From Kitasatospora viridis (GTDB taxonomy: Bacteria; Actinomycetota; Actinomycetes; Streptomycetales; Streptomycetaceae): 64,000 bases of DNA. The number at the start of each line of letters is the position of its first letter. Positions within the stretch are counted from its first letter, which is position 1. The translations under genes and the position numbers were made by a program. Below are positions 62,937-64,000 of this stretch, piece by piece. Under the pieces are notes generated by a model. It saw only the letters and a list, made by a program, of their open reading frames with translations. It made no database searches and was not told the origin of the DNA. The stretch covers positions 62,001 through 126,000 of the forward strand of contig NZ_VIWT01000001.1 of the NCBI RefSeq assembly GCF_007829815.1. The letters run 5' to 3'.

Positions 62937-63851
62937 TCAGCCGATCCGCAGCACCACGCGGCCGAGGTTGGCCCGGTGCTCAAGACGGGCCACGGCCTCG
63001 GCGGCGCGCTCCAGCGGGAACTCCTCCGAGACGGGCTTGACCCGGCCGGCCGCGAGCAGCTCCCAGAGCTCGGCCCGCACCTCGGCAAGCAGCTCCGGAC
63101 GGTGCCGGGCCAGCTGACCCATCGACAGGCCGGTGACGGTGGCCATCGAGCCGAGCACCGCGCCCGCGTCCAGGGTGCCGCCGTAGCCGGCCAGGGTGAC
63201 CAGGCGGCCGAAGGGGCGCAGCGTGCCGAGCGCCCAGGGCAGCACGGCGCCGCCTGCGCCCTCCAGCACCAGGTCGACCGGGCCGGCCTGCTCCTGGTAG
63301 CCGACCACCTCGTCGGCGCCCAGGCCGCGCAAGAAGTCGGCCTTGGCCGCGGGGTCGCTCACGGCCGCGACCACCCGGCCCGCACCGAGCGCCTTCGCCA
63401 GCTGGACCAGCAGGTGACCGACGCCCCCGGCGGCGTTGGTGATCAGGACCGTGGCGCCGACGTCGAGCTGACCGACTTTCAGGGCGGAGAGCGCGACCAG
63501 GCCGCCGTGCACCAGGCCGAGCGCCTCGGCGGCGTCCGCCTCCTCGGGGACCGGGGTGATGGTGGCCGGATGGGCCGTCAGGACGTCGGCGAAGGTGTCC
63601 GCGGCCACACCGCCGACCCGCTGGCCGACCTGATGGCCCGTCACCCCGCTGCCGACGGCCGTGATCCGGCCGACGAAGCTGCCCCCCACCTGCGGATCGG
63701 GGGCGTGGAACTGCTTGAGCAGCATCAGGGTGACCCCGGCCACCTCCGCGCGGACCTGCACCTCACCCGAGGCCGGGCTGGGCACCGGCTGCTCGTCGAG
63801 CACCAGCGCCGCCGCGGTGTCACTGTCGCGATGGAAACGGATCTTGCGCAT
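62937..63851 (-). CDS. Zinc-free quinone oxidoreductase-like dehydrogenase (MDR family)
   Basis: 304 aa from ATG 63851. The GroES-like half has GSFVGRITAVGSGVTGHQVGQRVGG; the Rossmann half has VLITNAAGGVGHLLVQLAKALGAGRVVAAVSDP (NADPH-binding AAGGVG, about 130-150). No structural or catalytic Zn ligands are seen. It probably reduces quinones or enones with NADPH. It is divergent from a regulator whose two operators lie in the gap. Confidence 0.92.
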   Translation of the reverse strand: MRKIRFHRDSDTAAALVLDEQPVPSPASGEVQVRAEVAGVTLMLLKQFHAPDPQVGGSFVGRITAVGSGVTGHQVGQRVGGVAADTFADVLTAHPATITPVPEEADAAEALGLVHGGLVALSALKVGQLDVGATVLITNAAGGVGHLLVQLAKALGAGRVVAAVSDPAAKADFLRGLGADEVVGYQEQAGPVDLVLEGAGGAVLPWALGTLRPFGRLVTLAGYGGTLDAGAVLGSMATVTGLSMGQLARHRPELLAEVRAELWELLAAGRVKPVSEEFPLERAAEAVARLEHRANLGRVVLRIG

Positions 63852-63870
63852 CTGGCATCCCCCTTGTATT

Positions 63871-63887
63871 CGTTGGCGGTCCCAACG
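63871..63887. promoter_or_regulatory. Operator 1, CGTTGG-N5-CCAACG
   Basis: A perfect 6-bp inverted repeat, 20 nt upstream of the dehydrogenase ATG and placed to block its promoter. Confidence 0.6.
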
Positions 63888-63900
63888 ATAGCAGCTTTCA

Positions 63901-63913
63901 TTGGGATGACCAA
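63901..63913. promoter_or_regulatory. Operator 2, TTGG-N5-CCAA
   Basis: It shares the core (A/G)TTGG-N5-CCAACG with operator 1. The centres are 28 bp apart, and site 2 is just upstream of the regulator's -10 (TAGGAT, 63920-63925). Confidence 0.55.
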
Positions 63914-63931
63914 CGGTTTTAGGATGTGCGC

Positions 63932-64000
63932 ATGACCGACGCTCCGTTCAGCCGCCTGCAGACCCTCCCCAGCTGGCTCCTCGGCCGGGCCGGGGCGCTC
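63932..64000 (+). CDS. Start of a divergent regulator (probably MarR family), cut by the window end
   Basis: Only 23 codons are seen (MTDAPFSRLQTLPSWLLGRAGAL). The ATG follows TAGGAT by six bases, a leaderless start. The sequence LPSWLLGRAG is typical of the first helix of MarR-family proteins. With the divergent dehydrogenase and paired operators, this is the likely local repressor. Partial at the 3' end. Confidence 0.6.
   Translation, partial: MTDAPFSRLQTLPSWLLGRAGAL

Overview
The window is 64 kb of very GC-rich DNA from a streptomycete-type actinomycete (Streptomyces or, more likely, Kitasatospora; genus not provable from this alone). The basis is the strong G/C bias at third codon positions, many GTG starts, leaderless promoters of the TANNNT kind, and a near-intact BldD, an sIHF/MihF and the actinobacterial gene order priA-metK-coaBC-rpoZ-gmk-mihF-pyr operon. 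No rRNA, tRNA, CRISPR array, IS element or prophage was seen.

Region 1 (1-15.9 kb) is accessory: two hypothetical proteins, an alpha/beta hydrolase divergent from a SARP-type (BTAD) regulator, a protein with an LQR..GN..V N-terminal motif typical of large exported or toxin-like proteins, a lipoprotein, two small secreted proteins, a secreted copper radical oxidase in an operon with a GT-C (GT39-like) membrane glycosyltransferase, an FAD monooxygenase divergent from an Lrp/AsnC regulator, and a membrane protein.

Region 2 (about 16.0-26.9 kb) looks like a compact, probably uncharacterised biosynthetic cluster with all NRPS-like functions on free-standing proteins. One run holds a kinase-like protein, cupin, AMP-dependent ligase and MFS exporter. 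A second run, behind a promoter whose spacer is an inverted repeat, holds a condensation-domain protein, methyltransferase, aldehyde dehydrogenase, SsuD-like flavin monooxygenase, carrier protein and FkbM methyltransferase. A small LuxR-type regulator follows; it carries a TTA codon and a leader hairpin that hides its ribosome-binding site. Most genes in each run overlap by 4 nt.

Region 3 (27-38.9 kb) mixes metabolism and resistance-like functions: pirin, rpe, a methyltransferase/SDR divergent pair, an aldo/keto reductase, a DrrAB-type ABC exporter with its divergent TetR regulator and two operators, an AadA-like nucleotidyltransferase, then rsmB-fmt-def.

Region 4 (39-60.3 kb) is core genome on the minus strand: priA, metK, coaBC, rpoZ, gmk, mihF, the pyrimidine genes (pyrR-pyrB-pyrC-membrane protein-carA-carB, then pyrD class 2, pyrK, a class 1B pyrD and pyrF), then divergent bldD, a thioesterase-like gene, nusB and efp. 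A PyrR-binding loop precedes the pyrR Shine-Dalgarno, and strong hairpin terminators separate the units. Two complete dihydroorotate dehydrogenase systems sit side by side.

Region 5 (60.3-64 kb) holds an M24 peptidase relative that has lost most metal ligands, a lipase-maturation-factor-like membrane protein, a quinone-oxidoreductase-like dehydrogenase, and the start of a divergent regulator with two matching operators. The window ends inside that gene.
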